From NCBI RefSeq assembly GCF_900102785.1, contig NZ_FNGC01000003.1, positions 253,964-317,963 on the forward strand: a stretch of 64,000 nucleotides of DNA, written 5' to 3'. Source of the stretch: Arthrobacter sp. ok362. Its GTDB lineage: Bacteria > Actinomycetota > Actinomycetes > Actinomycetales > Micrococcaceae. This document shows positions 7,916-16,901 of the stretch, in pieces. The first letter of the stretch is position 1. Each line of letters opens with the position of its first letter. The position numbers and the translations under genes were made by a program. The notes below the pieces were generated by a model, which saw nothing but the letters and a program-made list of their open reading frames with translations, searched no databases and was not told where the DNA came from.

Positions 7916-8287
7916 TCAGCCGGCGAGGAAGAGTCCGAGGGCCGCGGCCGCGAGACCGGCGAGGAGATTCGAGCCAATATTGAGCGCCGCCGCCTGGTAA
8001 CGCGTTTCGCTGACCAGACGGACCGTTGCCGTGGTCCAAGAGCTGAACGTTGTCAGGCCCCCGGCCAGTCCGGTCGCGATGGCGGCATGCCAGTCGGCTC
8101 CCAACTCCAGGTGGCCGGTCAGGCCCACGGATAAACCGATGATGAACGATCCGGCGACGTTGACCGCAAACGTTGCCCACGGCCAGTGCGGACGGGAACC
8201 ATGGTGGTGCGCAAACCAGGAGTCGACGGCGAACCGCAGCAGTGCTCCCGCCACCCCGCATACTCCGACCACAAGCGCGGTCATCAT
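7916..8287 (-). CDS. crcB: Fluoride channel subunit (CrcB/Fluc)
   Basis: A 123-residue protein with four membrane segments. NVAGSF near residue 43 and GLAGGLTTFSSWTT near residues 73-86 are the Fluc signature motifs (conserved Asn and the TTFS sodium/fluoride segment). Fluc channels are dual-topology dimers that let fluoride leave the cytoplasm. Here two unlike subunits are encoded in tandem, as in Gram-positive heterodimeric Fluc pairs. The start at 8287 overlaps the stop of the preceding crcB in an ATGA junction, so the two are probably made in equal amounts. Confidence 0.92.
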   Translation of the reverse strand: MMTALVVGVCGVAGALLRFAVDSWFAHHHGSRPHWPWATFAVNVAGSFIIGLSVGLTGHLELGADWHAAIATGLAGGLTTFSSWTTATVRLVSETRYQAAALNIGSNLLAGLAAAALGLFLAG

Positions 8288-8733
8288 TGGGCACCTCCGC
8301 CGAGGTCGGCAATTGCCTTGCCGGTTTTCCAGCCGGCGGCCGCGGCCCCGAGGCCCAGGACGAGCGAGAGCCCAAGGTAGGCCAGCCACGTGGCGTGGAA
8401 GCCGCCGCGGATCTGCTGATCGATGGCAATCACCACCGCCGAAAAGGTAGTGAAGGACCCCAACAGGCCAGGGCCGATACCGGCCCGCAACCAGAAGGCC
8501 GTCTGCGGCCGCGCGATCCAGATGGTGGTCAGGGTGGCCAGGACGAAACTCCCTCCCACGTTGATCGCCAGTGTGGTCCACGGCACCGCACCGGCGCTTT
8601 CGGGAAAAATCAGGCCGGCGCCGAACCGCAGCTCAGTTCCGATCAACCCGCCGACGGCGACGGCGGACCAGGCCTTCCAGCCCGGTACGCCGGGGCGAGG
8701 CACGGCCCGGCGCTCGTCCAGCGCACTTTTCAC
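8284..8733 (-). CDS. crcB: Fluoride channel subunit (CrcB/Fluc), first of pair
   Basis: A 149-residue partner of the downstream crcB, with four membrane segments, NVGGSF and GLLGSFTTFSAVV as the Fluc motifs. Its N terminus carries about 20 extra polar residues. The GTG start at 8733 directly abuts the mntR stop codon, so it reads as part of one mntH-mntR-crcB-crcB transcript. No fluoride riboswitch can fit upstream because there is no gap. Confidence 0.92.
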   Translation of the reverse strand: MKSALDERRAVPRPGVPGWKAWSAVAVGGLIGTELRFGAGLIFPESAGAVPWTTLAINVGGSFVLATLTTIWIARPQTAFWLRAGIGPGLLGSFTTFSAVVIAIDQQIRGGFHATWLAYLGLSLVLGLGAAAAGWKTGKAIADLGGGAQ

Positions 8734-9447
8734 TCAGGTCTCCGAAACGCTGCAGCCCGCGTGCGCGGCATCGCTGTGGACCCAGAGGGCCGACGCGACT
8801 TCCTCGGCAAAATCGAACTCCCGCGGTGCCGCGGCGGAACCGATCCGCACCACGATCGGACCGCCGAACGGCCTCCGGCCCACCACCTCCACTTCGGCGT
8901 CGAGGTCGATGTCCTCGGCGGCGAGGTAGCGCAGCAACTCCGGGTTCTCATCGCTGATCCGCGTGATCCGGCCGGTATGGCCGTCGTCAAGTTCGCTCAG
9001 GCGGTGGGCGGCCGGCATCAGGACGGAGCCGTCCGCGGCCGGGATGGGATCGCCGTGCGGGTCCCGTGCAGGGTTTCCCAGCTTGGCCGCCATCCGTTCA
9101 ATGAAGGTGTCGGAGACGGCGTGCTCAAGGAGCTCTGCTTCGTCGTGGACCTCGTCCCAGCGGTACCCGAGCTCCCGGACCAGGAAAGTCTCGATCAGCC
9201 GGTGCCGCCGGACCATGGACAGGGCGAGCCGGACGCCGTCGCTGGTGAGAGTGACGGCGCTATAAGGCTTGTGGTCTACGAGGCCTTGGTCTTTGAGCTT
9301 GCGGACCATTTCCGAAACCGAGGAGTTGGCGACGCCCAGGCGCTGCGCCAGCTGCGTGGAGGTGATGGGCTTCCGCTGCCACTCGGTGAAGGAATAGATG
9401 ACCTTCACGTAGTCCTCGATCGAGGAGGAGGGCGTACTGGTCTTCAC
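8734..9447 (-). CDS. mntR: DtxR-family metalloregulator, MntR-like
   Basis: A 237-residue repressor of the DtxR/IdeR/MntR family. An N-terminal winged helix (QLAQRLGVANSSVSEMVRKLKDQG in two parts, about residues 33-56) is followed by the dimerisation and metal-binding segment with LALSMVRRHRLIETFLVRELG and HDEAELLEHAVSD, then a C-terminal SH3/FeoA-like domain (HTGRITRISDENPELLRYL onward). GTG 9447 is taken as the start, 10 bp after mntH ends. Linkage to an NRAMP manganese importer makes manganese the likely signal; a DtxR-type iron role cannot be excluded. Confidence 0.88.
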   Translation of the reverse strand: MKTSTPSSSIEDYVKVIYSFTEWQRKPITSTQLAQRLGVANSSVSEMVRKLKDQGLVDHKPYSAVTLTSDGVRLALSMVRRHRLIETFLVRELGYRWDEVHDEAELLEHAVSDTFIERMAAKLGNPARDPHGDPIPAADGSVLMPAAHRLSELDDGHTGRITRISDENPELLRYLAAEDIDLDAEVEVVGRRPFGGPIVVRIGSAAAPREFDFAEEVASALWVHSDAAHAGCSVSET

Positions 9448-9457
9448 AGACCTAAGC

Positions 9458-10750
9458 CTACCGTCCGCTGCCTCCGGAGAAAGTGAGCCACAGCAGGACC
9501 AGATTAAGTGCCACGACGAGCACCACGCTGATGATGGCTGCGATTCGCAGGGACAGGCCATCGGCAAAACGGCCCATCAGAGACTTCTTGCTGGTCAGCA
9601 CCACCAGCGGGACGAGGACAAAGGGGATGCCGAAACTCAAGACCACCTGGCTCAGGATCAGTGCCCACGTGGGGTCGAAACCGACCGCCAGGAGCACCAC
9701 GGCCGGAATCAGGGTGACCACGCGGCGGGCCATGACAGGGATCCTGATCTTGAGCAGGCCCTGCATGATGGTTCCGCCGGCATAACAGCCCACCGAGGTC
9801 GAGGCCAGCCCGGACGCGAGGAGCCCGACCGCGAAGACCACCCCAACGACGGGGCCGAGGTTGGCGGAGATGGCCGCGTGCGCGCCCTCGATCGTGTCCG
9901 TTCCCTCTTCGCCGCCGAGCGTGGAGGCAGCAAGGAGCAGCATGCCGATGTTGACGACTCCGGCGATGGCCAGTGCGGCCACGACATCAATGCGGGTGGC
10001 CCGGACCAGGCGTGCGACGGCGGACGGGGGGACATGCTCGTTTTCGTCTGGCCGGTGCCGGTCCCGGGACAAGGCCGAGTGGACATAGATGGCGTGCGGC
10101 ATGACGGTGGCGCCAAGCATGCTGGCGGCGAGCAGGACGGTGTCGGGCCCCTGGAAACGGGGAATGAGCCCGGCCAGGGCTGCCCGCGGATCCGGTGGGC
10201 TGATGATCAGCCCGGCCAGGAAACCGATGGTGATGATGCCGAGCAGGAACATGATGATGAATTCGAAGGGCCGCTGTTTCTCCCGGGCCTGCACCGCGAG
10301 CAGGAGCATTGACACCGCGCCGACAATCACCGCGCCGAGGGGGAGCGGAAGGCCGAACAGCAGGTTGAGAGCGATTGCGCCGCCCACTACCTCGGCGAGG
10401 TCGGTAGCGGCGGCCACGATCTCGGCCTGCAGCCAGAAGGCCCGGCGCCAGAACGGCTTGAGCCGTTCGCCGAGGATTTCCGGCAGGCTCTTGCCGGTGA
10501 CGATCCCGAGCTTGGCGGATTGGTACTGCACGAGCACGGCCATAATGTTGGCGACCACGAGCACCCAGACGAGCAGGTAGCCGTACTGTGCTCCGGCGGT
10601 CAGGTTGGCGGCCACGTTTCCGGGGTCCACGTACGCGATCGACGCCACGAATGCCGGCCCCAGCAGGCCGATCAGTGCCCTGCGGGCCCCCGGGTGTTTG
10701 TAGCTGGGGGCGCCATGCGGTGATTGTTCGTGTCCCTTTACGTCCAGCAC
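9458..10750 (-). CDS. mntH: NRAMP-family Mn2+/H+ symporter
   Basis: A 430-residue divalent-metal importer with about 11 membrane segments. The NRAMP signature DPGN is at residues 42-45 and the second metal-site motif MPHAIYVHS at 217-225. GTG 10750 is preferred because ggag lies 6 bases upstream; a TTG at 10822 would add 24 unconserved residues. It is first in the run mntH-mntR-crcB-crcB. A palindromic operator candidate lies about 95 bp upstream. Manganese as main substrate is inferred from the family and from the neighbouring mntR. Confidence 0.93.
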   Translation of the reverse strand: MLDVKGHEQSPHGAPSYKHPGARRALIGLLGPAFVASIAYVDPGNVAANLTAGAQYGYLLVWVLVVANIMAVLVQYQSAKLGIVTGKSLPEILGERLKPFWRRAFWLQAEIVAAATDLAEVVGGAIALNLLFGLPLPLGAVIVGAVSMLLLAVQAREKQRPFEFIIMFLLGIITIGFLAGLIISPPDPRAALAGLIPRFQGPDTVLLAASMLGATVMPHAIYVHSALSRDRHRPDENEHVPPSAVARLVRATRIDVVAALAIAGVVNIGMLLLAASTLGGEEGTDTIEGAHAAISANLGPVVGVVFAVGLLASGLASTSVGCYAGGTIMQGLLKIRIPVMARRVVTLIPAVVLLAVGFDPTWALILSQVVLSFGIPFVLVPLVVLTSKKSLMGRFADGLSLRIAAIISVVLVVALNLVLLWLTFSGGSGR

Positions 10751-10844
10751 TGCCAGCTCCCGTGATTGGCGCGTCCGCGTTGACGCGATGATCGGCACCG
10801 GCGGGAAAACCCCCGGCGTCAAAGTTTCATGAGCCTACATCAAA

Positions 10845-10868
10845 TTATTAGGCATACCGAAACAATAA
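10845..10868. promoter_or_regulatory. Candidate MntR operator upstream of mntH
   Basis: An AT-rich imperfect palindrome in GC-rich surroundings: outer ttatt/aataa arms enclose ttaggcataccgaa, which resembles a DtxR-type half-site pair (ttagg and ccgaa for cctaa). It lies between mntH and the end of the neighbouring methyltransferase gene, where an mntH promoter is expected. Confidence 0.45.
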
Positions 10869-10883
10869 GCCCCGGCGGTGGCC

Positions 10884-11699
10884 TCACGCAATCCGGAAGG
10901 CCCGCCACGTCTGGGTCAGGTAAGGCAACCGGAGCACCTCGCCTGGGGCATGGCCCAGGTGCTCGTGCAGGTACCAGTCGAGGTTCGCCGAGACTTTGGC
11001 CCGGGCGGAATCCGATGCCGCGAGGTAGTAGCTGCGGGACTTGGTCAGTTCCTGGATGTCCTCCGTGGTGACGGAATCCTCCCACCGGGTCAGGTGGCTC
11101 TCCAATCCGGTGAACTCGGGGCCCACCGGCGGGCGGAAGTGTGGTTTGTGGACATCCCCGGCGTGCATGATGCGCGAAAGCCGGTGCACCCAGGGCACAG
11201 CGGTGTCCAGCTGGTTCCAGATCAGACCCAGGACGCCGTGCGGCCGAAGGATCCGGGCAATCTCGGTGCTGGCCAGGCGTGGATCGCACCAGTGCCACGC
11301 CTGGGCGACCGTGACGAGGTCGAACGACGCCGGCGGCAGACCCGTGTCCTCGGCACTGCCCTCGATGGCAGTGACATCCGGCAGGGTGCGGCGCAACTGC
11401 TCGAGCATGTCGGCAGAGGGGTCCACGGCCACCGTATGCAGTCCACGTGACGCCAGAAGCGCAGTGAACTTGCCGGTGCCGGCGCCGATGTCCGCGGCGT
11501 CCCTGGCACCCGCCGGGATCAGCCAGTCGGCCGACTCCTGCGGATAGCCCGGGCGGACGCGTTCATAGTGCTCCCCGCCGTCTTGGAAGCTTTGTCCGAG
11601 TTCCTGGCGCCGCTCACTGTGCAGCTTGGGGCCACTGTGCAGTTTAGGTCCGCTGTGCAGTTTAGGTCCGCTGTGGAGCCTGGGCCCGCCGCTTGCCAC
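10884..11699 (-). CDS. Class I SAM-dependent methyltransferase
   Basis: A 271-residue protein with the SAM-binding motif ADIGAGTGKFTALLA near residue 70, an acidic motif II (VAVDPSADML) and a C-terminal region typical of the methyltransferase-11 (UbiE/BioC-like) group. The substrate is unknown. The GTG at 11699 has a ggag site 8 bases upstream. The first 30 residues consist of four imperfect copies of a six-residue unit (LHSGPK), from 18-bp DNA repeats, and are unlike the rest of the family; the conserved fold begins after them. It follows the SAM-IV-controlled aminotransferase on the same strand, 114 bp away. Confidence 0.85.
   Translation of the reverse strand: MASGGPRLHSGPKLHSGPKLHSGPKLHSERRQELGQSFQDGGEHYERVRPGYPQESADWLIPAGARDAADIGAGTGKFTALLASRGLHTVAVDPSADMLEQLRRTLPDVTAIEGSAEDTGLPPASFDLVTVAQAWHWCDPRLASTEIARILRPHGVLGLIWNQLDTAVPWVHRLSRIMHAGDVHKPHFRPPVGPEFTGLESHLTRWEDSVTTEDIQELTKSRSYYLAASDSARAKVSANLDWYLHEHLGHAPGEVLRLPYLTQTWRAFRIA
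11617..11688. repeat. Four 18-bp repeats inside the methyltransferase 5' end
   Basis: Units at 11617, 11635, 11653 and 11671, each 18 bp; the two central ones are identical (ctgtgcagtttaggtccg) and the outer two differ at a few positions. The length is a multiple of three, so copy-number change would keep the reading frame. Confidence 0.9.
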
Positions 11700-11786
11700 G
11701 TTCGATCTCCTTCGGGAAGGTCCTGTTGGTTTCAGATACCTTTCGAATTTACCGCACCGGCGCGGGGTCCTGGTCCCGCCTCGTGT

Positions 11787-11828
11787 TAGTCCACCGTGGC
11801 TAGTCCACCGTGGCTAGTCAACCGTGCA
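11787..11828. repeat. Three 14-bp repeats at the aminotransferase stop codon
   Basis: tagtccaccgtggc occurs at 11787 and 11801, and a slightly changed copy at 11815. The minus-strand stop codon of the class V aminotransferase (11814-11816) lies at the junction, so the repeats extend from its last codons into the spacer. Confidence 0.9.
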
Positions 11829-13268
11829 CGGCGCGGCACCGGCGGTGCCCGGGGTGTTCGGGGCCCAGTGGGGGTAGCTGCGGGTATCGTTGGCCGGCAC
11901 CCAGCGGCCGGCGTCCACCACGTAGTCCCAGCCGAGTCCCGTTTCCCGCAACTGCTGCAGGCCGGCCAACAGGCGCTCGGCATCCTCCAGCCGCGAGCCG
12001 AGGCCGAAGCTGGCCCGCAGGGAGCCCGCGGGCAGGCCGAGCCGTTTGAGCAGCGGGTGGGCGCAGAAGCGGCCGTCGCGCAAGCCAATGCCGTGTTCGG
12101 CCGACAGGTAGGCGGCCACCAGCCCGGCGTCATAGCCTTCCACGGAAAAGTTCACGACGCCGATGGTGCCGGTGCCCGGCAGATCGCCTCCGGAGGAAGA
12201 AACGGGGGACGAATCCGCAAAAATCCGGTGCACGCTCACGCCGTCGATGCCCTGGAGACCCTCGACGAGGAAGGACCGGATGGCGTCCTCGTGGGCCTGC
12301 CACTGCTCCGGGTCCAGGGCTGCGATCACCTGCGTGGCGCGGGCCAGGGCGGCCGCACCGAGGACATTCGGCGAACCGCCCTCGTGCCGGGCGGGTCCGG
12401 TGGTCCAGCTGACAGAGTCGAGCCGGGCGTCGCTGACGGCGCCGCCGCCGGCCAGATGCGGGGTGCCGGCGTCGAGCCAGTCCGTCCGCCCCACAAGCAC
12501 GCCGGCGCCGAACGGGGCATAAAGCTTGTGCCCCGAGAAGGCGAGGTAGTCGACGTCGTCCGCGGTGATGTCGATCCGGCGGTGCGGGGCCAGCTGTGCG
12601 GCGTCGACAACGATCCTGGCGCCGTACTCGTGCGCCAGTGTGGCCAGGGTGCGGATCGGCAGGATCTCCCCGGTGACATTGGAAGCGCCGGTGACGGCCA
12701 GCAGGCTCACGCCGCCGCGCGCGAGTTCGTCCCGCAGGCGGTCCACGGTGGCCGCGAGGGTGGCGGCGGCCACGACGCTGCGGTGCGGGACATTCTGCCA
12801 GGGCAGGAGGTTGGCGTGGTGCTCAATGTCGAGATACAGGACCTCGCCCGTGGGCCGGCCGTCACGGAGCGGCAGGCAGCCGGCCAACAGGTTCAGGGAA
12901 TCGGTGGTGTTGCGGGTGAAGATCACGGAATCGTCCGGCCGACCGCCCACGAAGTCCCGCACGATGTCCCTGGCGTTTTCGTAGACGGACGTGCTGATCT
13001 GCGATGCGTAGCCGGCGCCGCGGTGCACGCTCGCGTAGTACGGCAGGATTTCGTTCAAGTAGGCCGAGACCACGGACAGGGCCGGGGCAGAGGCGCCGTA
13101 GTCGAGGTTGGCGTAGCGGGCGTGGCCGCCGGTGATCAGCGGGGCCTGGATTTCGGCCCCGGTGACCGCGGCCAGCGGGCGGCCTGCGAGGGCACGCCGT
13201 CCATCAGGTCGCCCGGCATCGGAAGCGGCGTGAAATTCGGGGGCAGCGGGAAAAATAGCAGTTGTCAT
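11814..13268 (-). CDS. Class V aminotransferase, cysteine desulfurase-like
   Basis: A 484-residue PLP enzyme of the class V (NifS/SufS-like) fold. Visible features are LDYGASAPA near residue 55, TRNTTDSLNLLAG near 115, DIEHHANLLPW (the His that stacks on PLP) near 145, VVDAAQLAPH (PLP Asp) near 225, and SGHKLYAPFG with the Schiff-base Lys near 250. Compared with SufS it has an extra 35-residue N terminus. I see no typical active-site Cys loop with confidence, so desulfurase activity is not certain. The gene follows an apparent SAM-IV riboswitch, which places it in methionine or sulfur metabolism. A methyltransferase lies downstream. Confidence 0.82.
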   Translation of the reverse strand: MTTAIFPAAPEFHAASDAGRPDGRRALAGRPLAAVTGAEIQAPLITGGHARYANLDYGASAPALSVVSAYLNEILPYYASVHRGAGYASQISTSVYENARDIVRDFVGGRPDDSVIFTRNTTDSLNLLAGCLPLRDGRPTGEVLYLDIEHHANLLPWQNVPHRSVVAAATLAATVDRLRDELARGGVSLLAVTGASNVTGEILPIRTLATLAHEYGARIVVDAAQLAPHRRIDITADDVDYLAFSGHKLYAPFGAGVLVGRTDWLDAGTPHLAGGGAVSDARLDSVSWTTGPARHEGGSPNVLGAAALARATQVIAALDPEQWQAHEDAIRSFLVEGLQGIDGVSVHRIFADSSPVSSSGGDLPGTGTIGVVNFSVEGYDAGLVAAYLSAEHGIGLRDGRFCAHPLLKRLGLPAGSLRASFGLGSRLEDAERLLAGLQQLRETGLGWDYVVDAGRWVPANDTRSYPHWAPNTPGTAGAAPCTVD

Positions 13269-13307
13269 GGGACCTCACTCGACCAGGACCCCACATCGTG
13301 GGAATCC

Positions 13308-13417
13308 GCGCTTGCCGGGTCCGTTCCGGACCGGCCAGGTCGTCACCCGGGGCACCCCACCGCGACTGGAGGGTTGCCGGCCAGCAAACCGGGGTTTAGC
13401 GCTGGCACTCGTGACCT
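13308..13417 (-). promoter_or_regulatory. SAM-IV riboswitch
   Basis: On the minus strand, 13417 to 13308 has the SAM-IV layout. The P1 pair is aggtc/gacct. P2 is gccagc/gctggc with an inner aacc/ggtt. The core ggcaacc pairs towards ggggtgcc, followed by ccgggtga. Then comes the hairpin ggtccggaacggacc and a cggcaagcgc tail able to form the pseudoknot. This order is the actinobacterial SAM-IV class as I remember it. It sits about 40 bases before the aminotransferase start, so control of translation initiation is likely. SAM binding should turn the gene off. Confidence 0.82.
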
Positions 13418-13501
13418 GCATCGAGCGTAGGACATCCGCGCAGCCGGGGAAAAGGCGGTCACCGATTGTGAAGCGGATTGTTACGTGCAGCAGGGTTGAG
13501 C

Positions 13502-14314
13502 CTAGAGGAGGTCGTCGAGGTCCGGGTTGAGCCGCTTGAGGACTTCTGAGTGGAGGATTGAATTGGTGGCGAGGGCGTTGCCGCCGAAGGGACCGTCCTC
13601 GCCTTCGAGCGAGGTGAAGCGGCCGCCCGCCTCGGTGACGATCGGCACCAGGGCGGCCATGTCGTAGAGGTTCAGCTCGGGCTCGCAGGCGATGTCCACA
13701 GCGCCTTCGGCCACGAGGCAGTACGACCAGAAGTCGCCGTAGGCGCGGGTGCGCCAGACTTCCTCGGTTAGGCCCAGGAACTCATCCAGGTTCCCGCGTT
13801 CCTTCCAGCCGCCAAGGCTGGAGTAGGACAGCGAGGCGTCCTCGAGCTTGGAGACGTTGGATACCTTCAGCCGTGTGGCGGCGGCGAGGGAGCGGCCCGT
13901 GTAGGCGCCTGCGCCCTTGGCGGCCCACCAGCGCTTGCCCAGTGCCGGCGCGCTGACGACGCCGACCACGGGCTCGCCTTCATCGACGAGGGCGATCAGG
14001 GTGGCCCAGACCGGGACGCCGCGGACAAAGTTCTTCGTGCCATCGATCGGGTCGATGATCCAGCGGCGGGAGCCGTGGCCCGAACTGCCGAACTCTTCGC
14101 CGAGGACCGCGTCGCGCGGACGGGACCGGGAGAGCTGGCCGCGGATGGCCTCTTCGGCGGACTTGTCGGCATCGGTGACGGGCGTCAGGTCCGGCTTCGT
14201 CTCGATCCGAAGGTCGAGCGCCTTAAAGCGGCTCATAGTCTGGGAATCGACCGAATCTGCCAGTACATGGGCAAGGCGCAGGTCATCGTTGTAGCTCGAA
14301 GCGGGTTGACTCAT
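13502..14314 (-). CDS. hisN: Histidinol-phosphatase, inositol-monophosphatase fold
   Basis: A 270-residue Mg2+-dependent phosphatase. Motifs are GEEFG near residue 72 and [17 protein letters not shown] near residues 85-100 (the metal-binding DPIDGT), with the C-terminal [15 protein letters not shown] (second metal Asp). In actinobacteria this subtype (HisN) catalyses the dephosphorylation of histidinol phosphate in histidine synthesis, although a general inositol-phosphatase role cannot be excluded. It lies downstream of aroA and rsgA on the same strand, 77 bp after rsgA. Confidence 0.88.
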   Translation of the reverse strand: MSQPASSYNDDLRLAHVLADSVDSQTMSRFKALDLRIETKPDLTPVTDADKSAEEAIRGQLSRSRPRDAVLGEEFGSSGHGSRRWIIDPIDGTKNFVRGVPVWATLIALVDEGEPVVGVVSAPALGKRWWAAKGAGAYTGRSLAAATRLKVSNVSKLEDASLSYSSLGGWKERGNLDEFLGLTEEVWRTRAYGDFWSYCLVAEGAVDIACEPELNLYDMAALVPIVTEAGGRFTSLEGEDGPFGGNALATNSILHSEVLKRLNPDLDDLL

Positions 14315-14391
14315 GGATCCAAACTACCGTCTAACCGGGCTGCCGGGCGGGAGGCCGCGGCACGGCGCCGCAGCCCAGATGCCTGGGCGGG

Positions 14392-15522
14392 CTAGGAGAC
14401 GGTGCCCAGTTCCTTGGTATCCTGCGCTTCCAGCCGCGGGTCCGTGCCCAGCAGCCGGCGCAGGGACGCGAGCCTCGCGGGCCCGGAGGGGCCCGCGTGC
14501 CCGGCCGCAACCCACGCGTCGACGCCGCAGTTGACCGCGGCGGCGTCGTGTTTGCAGCCGCGTTCGCAATCGTCGGTGCCCGGTTCCAGGTCCGGGAAGG
14601 AGCGGAGGATCCGGTCCGGGTCCACATGGGCCAGCCCGAAGGACCGGATGCCGGGGGTGTCGATGATCCAACTGCCGGCCGGGGCATCGTTGACTTTGAG
14701 CGCCAGCGCGGAGGAGGACGTGTGGCGGCCGCGGCCGGTTACCGCGTTGACGCCTCCCGTGGCCCGCTCGGCCCCGGTCAGGGCGTTGACCATGGTGGAC
14801 TTGCCGACGCCGGAATGGCCCAGCATCACGGTGACCTTGCCGTCGAGGTAGTCGCGCAGCTGGGACACCGCGTCCTTGTCGAGCCGGGCGGAGAGCCCGT
14901 CGTCGGAGCGGGCGTCGATGCCGGAAGCGGCGGAGTCCGCGGTCTTGGAGATGATGACGGGGAAATCGAGGTGCTGGTAATTGGACAACAGCTCGGCGGG
15001 ATCCTTGACGTCGGCTTTGGTGACGAGCAGCAGCGGCTCAATGCCGGCGTCGTACGCGGCTACCAGCGCGCGGTCGATGAAACCGGTCCGGGGCTCGGGA
15101 TTGGCGGCGGCGACCACCACAACCAGCTGGTCGGCGTTGGCCACCACGGCGCGTTCGATCGGGTCCGTGTCATCGGCGCTGCGGCGCAGCAGCGTCTTGC
15201 GGTCCTGGATCTTGACCAGCCGCGCGAGGGTGTCGGGCTCGCCGGTGACGTCCCCGACCAGGGAGACGAAGTCGCCGGCAACCACGGGATTGCGGCGCAG
15301 CTCACGGGCGCGCGCGGCAATGATCTTGCGTTCGTCGGGGGTCCCTTCGCCGACGACGGCGGTGTAGCGGCCGCGGTCCACGGTGATGATGCGTCCGGTC
15401 ACGGCGTCGTCGTGGCTGGGCCGGTCCTTGGTGCGGGGGCGGGTGCCCTTCTTGTTCGGACGGATCCGGACGTCGGACTCGTCCCAGGAATCAGTGCTGC
15501 GTGCCACCGGCGGTGTCCTCAT
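14392..15522 (-). CDS. rsgA: Ribosome small subunit-dependent GTPase
   Basis: A 376-residue circularly permuted GTPase that helps late maturation of the 30S subunit. An OB-fold domain is followed by TKAD (G4), then GHSGVGKST (G1), DTPG (G3) and a C-terminal zinc knuckle with C-ERG-C-KH...NC. The start is uncertain: ATG 15522 overlaps the end of aroA by 32 bases; a GTG at 15507 is an alternative. The overlap with aroA, and this order, match the aroA-rsgA arrangement known in mycobacteria. Confidence 0.93.
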   Translation of the reverse strand: MRTPPVARSTDSWDESDVRIRPNKKGTRPRTKDRPSHDDAVTGRIITVDRGRYTAVVGEGTPDERKIIAARARELRRNPVVAGDFVSLVGDVTGEPDTLARLVKIQDRKTLLRRSADDTDPIERAVVANADQLVVVVAAANPEPRTGFIDRALVAAYDAGIEPLLLVTKADVKDPAELLSNYQHLDFPVIISKTADSAASGIDARSDDGLSARLDKDAVSQLRDYLDGKVTVMLGHSGVGKSTMVNALTGAERATGGVNAVTGRGRHTSSSALALKVNDAPAGSWIIDTPGIRSFGLAHVDPDRILRSFPDLEPGTDDCERGCKHDAAAVNCGVDAWVAAGHAGPSGPARLASLRRLLGTDPRLEAQDTKELGTVS

Positions 15523-16894
15523 CTGCGGCGGGTCCCTGTGCCAGCATCGCTTCCCAGAGTTGCGGGAAATCGGGCATGGTCTTAGCCGTGGTCGCGATGT
15601 CCTCAACCTCCACGCCCGGCACGGCAAGGCCGAGGATGGCGCCGGCAGTGGCCATGCGGTGGTCCGCGTAGCTGTGCACCACACCGCCGTGCAGCGTGGC
15701 CGGACGGATGATGAGACCGTCGGCGGTCTCTTCGGCGTCGCCGCCGAGGCGGTTGATTTCGGCGACGAGGGCCGCGAGCCGGTCCGTTTCGTGGCCCCGG
15801 AGGTGGGCGATGCCGCTCAGCCGTGAGGGGCCGGCGGCGAGGGCGCAAAGCGCCGCCACGGTGGGGGCGAGCTCGCTGGTCTCGTCGAAGTCGCCGCCCT
15901 TGACCTCCGGGCCGCCACTGACGGTCAGGGTGCCGCCATCCATTGTCACGGTCGCGCCCATGGCGCTCAGGATGCCGCGCCAGAGGTCACCGACCTGGGT
16001 GGTCTCCGCGGGCCAGTTCGGGATTCGCACGGTTCCGCGGGTGGCCAGGGCCGCCGCGAGGAACGGCCCGGCGTTCGAGAGGTCCTGCTCGATCCGCTGG
16101 TCGAAGGCGCGGATCGGGCCGGGGGAGACAATCCAGTGGTTCGGCACCGAGTCATCGACCGCCACGCCCACGCCGCGCAGCACGGCCACGGTCATGTTGA
16201 TGTGGTCCAGGCTCGGTACGGGTTTGCCGACGTGTTCCAGGTGGAGCCCCTCGGTGAAGCGGGCGCCGGCCAGCAGCAGGGCGGAGACGAACTGGGACGA
16301 TGCGCTGGCGTCGATGATGAGGTGGCCGCCGCGTACTTCGCCCGTGCCGTGGACGGTGAAGGGCAACGATGACGCCGGACCGCCGTCGGATGCGTTCACT
16401 GCCACACCCAAACCAGCCAGGGCCTCGATGATGGTGCCCATCGGGCGTTTGCGGGCGTGCGGGTCGCCGTCGAAGCGGGACTCACCGCGCCGCAGCGCCG
16501 CCACCGGAGGCACAAAGCGCATGACCGTGCCGGCCAGGCCGCAGTCGATCGCGGTGTCCGCCGCAACGGCGTCCAAGCTGATCGGGATGATTTCCAGGTC
16601 GGGGCCGAAGGAACCGTCGCCGGGAACCTCCGTGACGGTGGCCCCCAGCTGCCGCAGGGCCTCAACCATCAATGCGGAGTCCCGGGAGTGCAGGGGGGCC
16701 CGCAGCCGGGACGGTCCGTCCGCGAGGGCGGCGAGCACGAGGTACCGGTTGGTCAGGGACTTGGATCCCGGAACGGTGACAGTGGCATCGACCGGCCGTG
16801 TGGCCAAGGGTGCGGGCCAGTGCGGACCGACGTCGGCAGGATTGGGGCCGGCCGGGTGGGAAGGGGCAGTTGCTGAGGGGGTGGTGCCAGTCAT
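15491..16894 (-). CDS. aroA: 5-Enolpyruvylshikimate-3-phosphate synthase
   Basis: A 467-residue enzyme of the shikimate pathway that transfers enolpyruvyl from PEP to shikimate-3-phosphate. Signatures are [16 protein letters not shown] (substrate-binding Lys) near residue 42, [11 protein letters not shown] (the glycine of the PEP site is kept), [12 protein letters not shown], and SYADHRMA near residue 410. About 30 N-terminal residues precede the domain. It overlaps rsgA at its 3' end. Confidence 0.96.
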   Translation of the reverse strand: MTGTTPSATAPSHPAGPNPADVGPHWPAPLATRPVDATVTVPGSKSLTNRYLVLAALADGPSRLRAPLHSRDSALMVEALRQLGATVTEVPGDGSFGPDLEIIPISLDAVAADTAIDCGLAGTVMRFVPPVAALRRGESRFDGDPHARKRPMGTIIEALAGLGVAVNASDGGPASSLPFTVHGTGEVRGGHLIIDASASSQFVSALLLAGARFTEGLHLEHVGKPVPSLDHINMTVAVLRGVGVAVDDSVPNHWIVSPGPIRAFDQRIEQDLSNAGPFLAAALATRGTVRIPNWPAETTQVGDLWRGILSAMGATVTMDGGTLTVSGGPEVKGGDFDETSELAPTVAALCALAAGPSRLSGIAHLRGHETDRLAALVAEINRLGGDAEETADGLIIRPATLHGGVVHSYADHRMATAGAILGLAVPGVEVEDIATTAKTMPDFPQLWEAMLAQGPAADEDTAGGTQH

Positions 16895-16901
16895 TACCGT
16901 C

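Noticed and set aside
8284..8740. Fluoride riboswitch before crcB
   Set aside because: The crcB start abuts the mntR stop, leaving no room for an aptamer.
11617..11688. CRISPR-like array
   Set aside because: Units of 12, 14, 17, 18 or 55 bp in this window are directly adjacent, with no spacers and no cas genes nearby, so none is a CRISPR.
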